NCBI GenBank assembly: GCA_015065295.1
Contig: SVQN01000018.1
Location: 1 to 41,383, forward strand
Length of the DNA stretch: 41,383 nucleotides
Reading direction: 5' to 3'
From: Oscillospiraceae bacterium
Lineage (GTDB): Bacteria; Bacillota; Clostridia; Oscillospirales; CAG-272
Shown here: piece after piece, positions 40,270 to 41,383 of the stretch
How the letters are laid out: each line of letters opens with the position of its first letter
Numbering within the stretch: the stretch's first letter is position 1
The notes under the pieces: model-generated
What the model saw: only the letters and a program-made list of their open reading frames with translations
The model's database searches: none
Told to the model about the DNA's origin: nothing
Translations under genes and position numbers: made by a program

Positions 40270-40935
40270 ATGAAGCGAATATTAATTTTTGGTGACTCCA
40301 TCATGCGCGGCGTATATTATTCGGAAGAGGCGGGCCGGCACAAGCTGTACGGCGAGCGTCTTCATACATTAAAGGAAGCGGGCTACGAAGTAAAGAACTG
40401 TTCGATCATGGGTGCGACGATCGGGACAGGCCTTGACCTGATAAAGAAGCGTCTGACAACTCCCGCGGACGAAACGACGGTACTGTTCGAGTACGGCGGG
40501 AACGACTGCGACTTCCGCTGGGCGGACATCTCCGGCGACCCGACGGGGACGTACCATCCGAACACGCCGCTCGACCGTTTCACGGAACTGTACGGCGAAG
40601 TGATCCGCTATGCGAAGGACATGGGAGCCTCCGTAAAGCTCTGCAACCTCGTTCCCCTGGACTCCGACCGCTACATGAAGTGGATCACGCGGAACCTCTC
40701 CTACGAAAACATCCTCGGCTGGCTGGGCGACCCGAGCATGCTCTACCGCTGGCACGAATACTACAACCGCACCGCCGAAAAGATCGCGTCCCTGTTCGAC
40801 TGCCCTCTGATCGACATCCGCTCCCCGTTCCTGTTATCGCATAATTATACAAATCTTCTCTCCCCGGATGGCATTCACCCGAACGTGGAGGGCCACGAGA
40901 TGATTGACCGTTTGCTGTGTGAAGCGGTGGGGTGA
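40270..40935 (+). CDS. SGNH/GDSL hydrolase
   Basis: Predicted cytosolic SGNH-fold esterase of 221 residues. Block I GDSIMRG gives the catalytic Ser (about residue 9), block III YGGNDCD gives the Asn, and block V SPDGIHPNVEGH gives the Asp and His. Family members deacetylate sugars or cleave lipid esters; with several glycosidases in the region, a carbohydrate esterase is plausible but not shown. A GTG three codons upstream (40261) is possible, but GAAAGGTGA has the right spacing for the ATG at 40270. It is divergent from the XRE-membrane regulator and ends at a terminator-like repeat. Confidence 0.87.
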   Translation: MKRILIFGDSIMRGVYYSEEAGRHKLYGERLHTLKEAGYEVKNCSIMGATIGTGLDLIKKRLTTPADETTVLFEYGGNDCDFRWADISGDPTGTYHPNTPLDRFTELYGEVIRYAKDMGASVKLCNLVPLDSDRYMKWITRNLSYENILGWLGDPSMLYRWHEYYNRTAEKIASLFDCPLIDIRSPFLLSHNYTNLLSPDGIHPNVEGHEMIDRLLCEAVG

Positions 40936-40947
40936 GGAGATGCGTTT

Positions 40948-41010
40948 CTTGGGGGAACCTTTTTGAGGAAAAGGTTCCCCCAAACCCCTTCTAAAACCTT
41001 TTTCATCTGT
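40948..41010 (+). repeat. Dispersed terminator-like repeat after the SGNH gene
   Basis: CTTGGGGGAACCTTTTTGAG, then GAAAAGGTTCCCCCAA, then ACCCCTTCTAAAACCTTTTT. Hairpin GGGGGAACCTTTTT/AAAAGGTTCCCCC. It is the plus-strand member of the family seen in sense after three minus-strand genes, and it leads straight into the foldback element. Confidence 0.75.
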
Positions 41011-41383
41011 TACAGGGATTTCGACTGTGCAGATTTTTTCTTTAATAGGGGGATTTTCTTGGGTGCCTGCGTAGCCATATCGTTGATCCCATCTGCTGAC
41101 ATATCGTTGGTTTGAAATTCTACGAAAATCGTTTTGGGGAAGTCAGGCTCCGCCAAGACCCTGACTTCCGTTGCCGTAGAGAGAAGCTGTAATATAGTAA
41201 GCAACTACTGAATTCAGCTACATATCGTTATCCCCCGCACTCCTTGGCTGTCGCCATTCGTGCTTTTCAAAGAAAACTGTATGTCAGCCGACCGAACAAA
41301 CGAAAAGCGCGGACGGCGGGCGAGCCAAGACGCGCGGAAACCCAACAAACCGTAGCTGAATTCAACATTGACGTACTATATCG
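41010..41383. repeat. Composite foldback element, right copy (cut by window end)
   Basis: The reverse complement of this stretch aligns with the left-edge element along its centre and right arm, with most bases identical (for example GAATTCAGCTACGG, CGCGCGTCTTGGCT, GTCGGCTGACATACAG, and GGAAGTCAGGGTCTTGGCGG at 41170 downwards). So the two edges of the window carry the same element in opposite orientation. No protein-coding frame is conserved between the copies. The remaining arm lies beyond the window. Confidence 0.75.

Overview
The window looks like a piece of chromosome from an anaerobic, spore-former-type Clostridia (Firmicutes) genome of moderate GC, probably an uncultured gut or digester lineage. 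The grounds are the ctsR-mcsA-mcsB-clpC heat-shock operon with canonical CtsR boxes, the full set of [FeFe]-hydrogenase maturases (HydE, HydF, HydG), two oxygen-sensitive glycyl radical enzymes, a PdaA-type deacetylase, a YitT protein and a SpoIID-like peptidoglycan-binding protein. Promoters are very regular: many genes have a TTGACA-like and TATAAT-like pair with exactly 17 bp between them. No phage, IS or transposase gene, no rRNA and no CRISPR array is visible.

Layout. 1-640: foldback repeat. 640-4643 (-): PdaA-like lipoprotein, then a GH43-like glycosidase plus a sugar-type solute-binding lipoprotein without its permeases. 4874-6258: a DUF2325 protein with a DtxR-like operator, divergent from a YitT membrane protein. 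6402-6905: a promoter-to-terminator unit with almost no coding capacity, a candidate ncRNA. 7001-7365: two identical tRNA-Arg(ACG) genes and the scar of a third unit. 7500-12738 (-): H-cluster maturation cluster, TM1266-type regulator, hydE, an alpha/beta hydrolase, hydG, hydF, behind a perfect promoter and a leader with an intrinsic terminator (attenuator). 12851-14869 (-): GH78-like rhamnosidase. 15197-15821: a small XRE regulator divergent from a DUF6809 protein over a shared inverted repeat. 15893-20174 (-): operon of a GH50-like glycosidase and a glycyl radical enzyme. 20284-23539 (-): pncB, PflX-like radical SAM protein, small unknown protein, CYTH protein. 24025-25218 (-): thiI. 25442-27001 (+): membrane protein and two tandem paralogous lipoproteins. 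27609-29600 (-): second glycyl radical enzyme. 29792-31453 (-): an XRE helix-turn-helix fused to acidic, polyproline and bactofilin-like repeat segments. 31835-34262 (+): three overlapping genes for envelope or spore peptidoglycan-binding proteins. 34634-39322 (+): ctsR-mcsA-mcsB-clpC. 39386-40935: XRE-membrane regulator divergent from an SGNH hydrolase over a cluster of operator-like palindromes. 40948-41383: foldback repeat again.

Functionally the window joins carbohydrate scavenging (GH43, GH78-like, GH50-like, solute-binding protein), radical-based anaerobic metabolism (two CxE-type glycyl radical enzymes, hydrogenase maturation), protein quality control and envelope functions. The most notable structural theme is the density of intergenic foldback (long inverted repeat) elements: at least nine, several inside 5' leaders or fused to gene ends. 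The most unusual protein is the XRE-polyproline-beta-helix fusion at 29792-31453.
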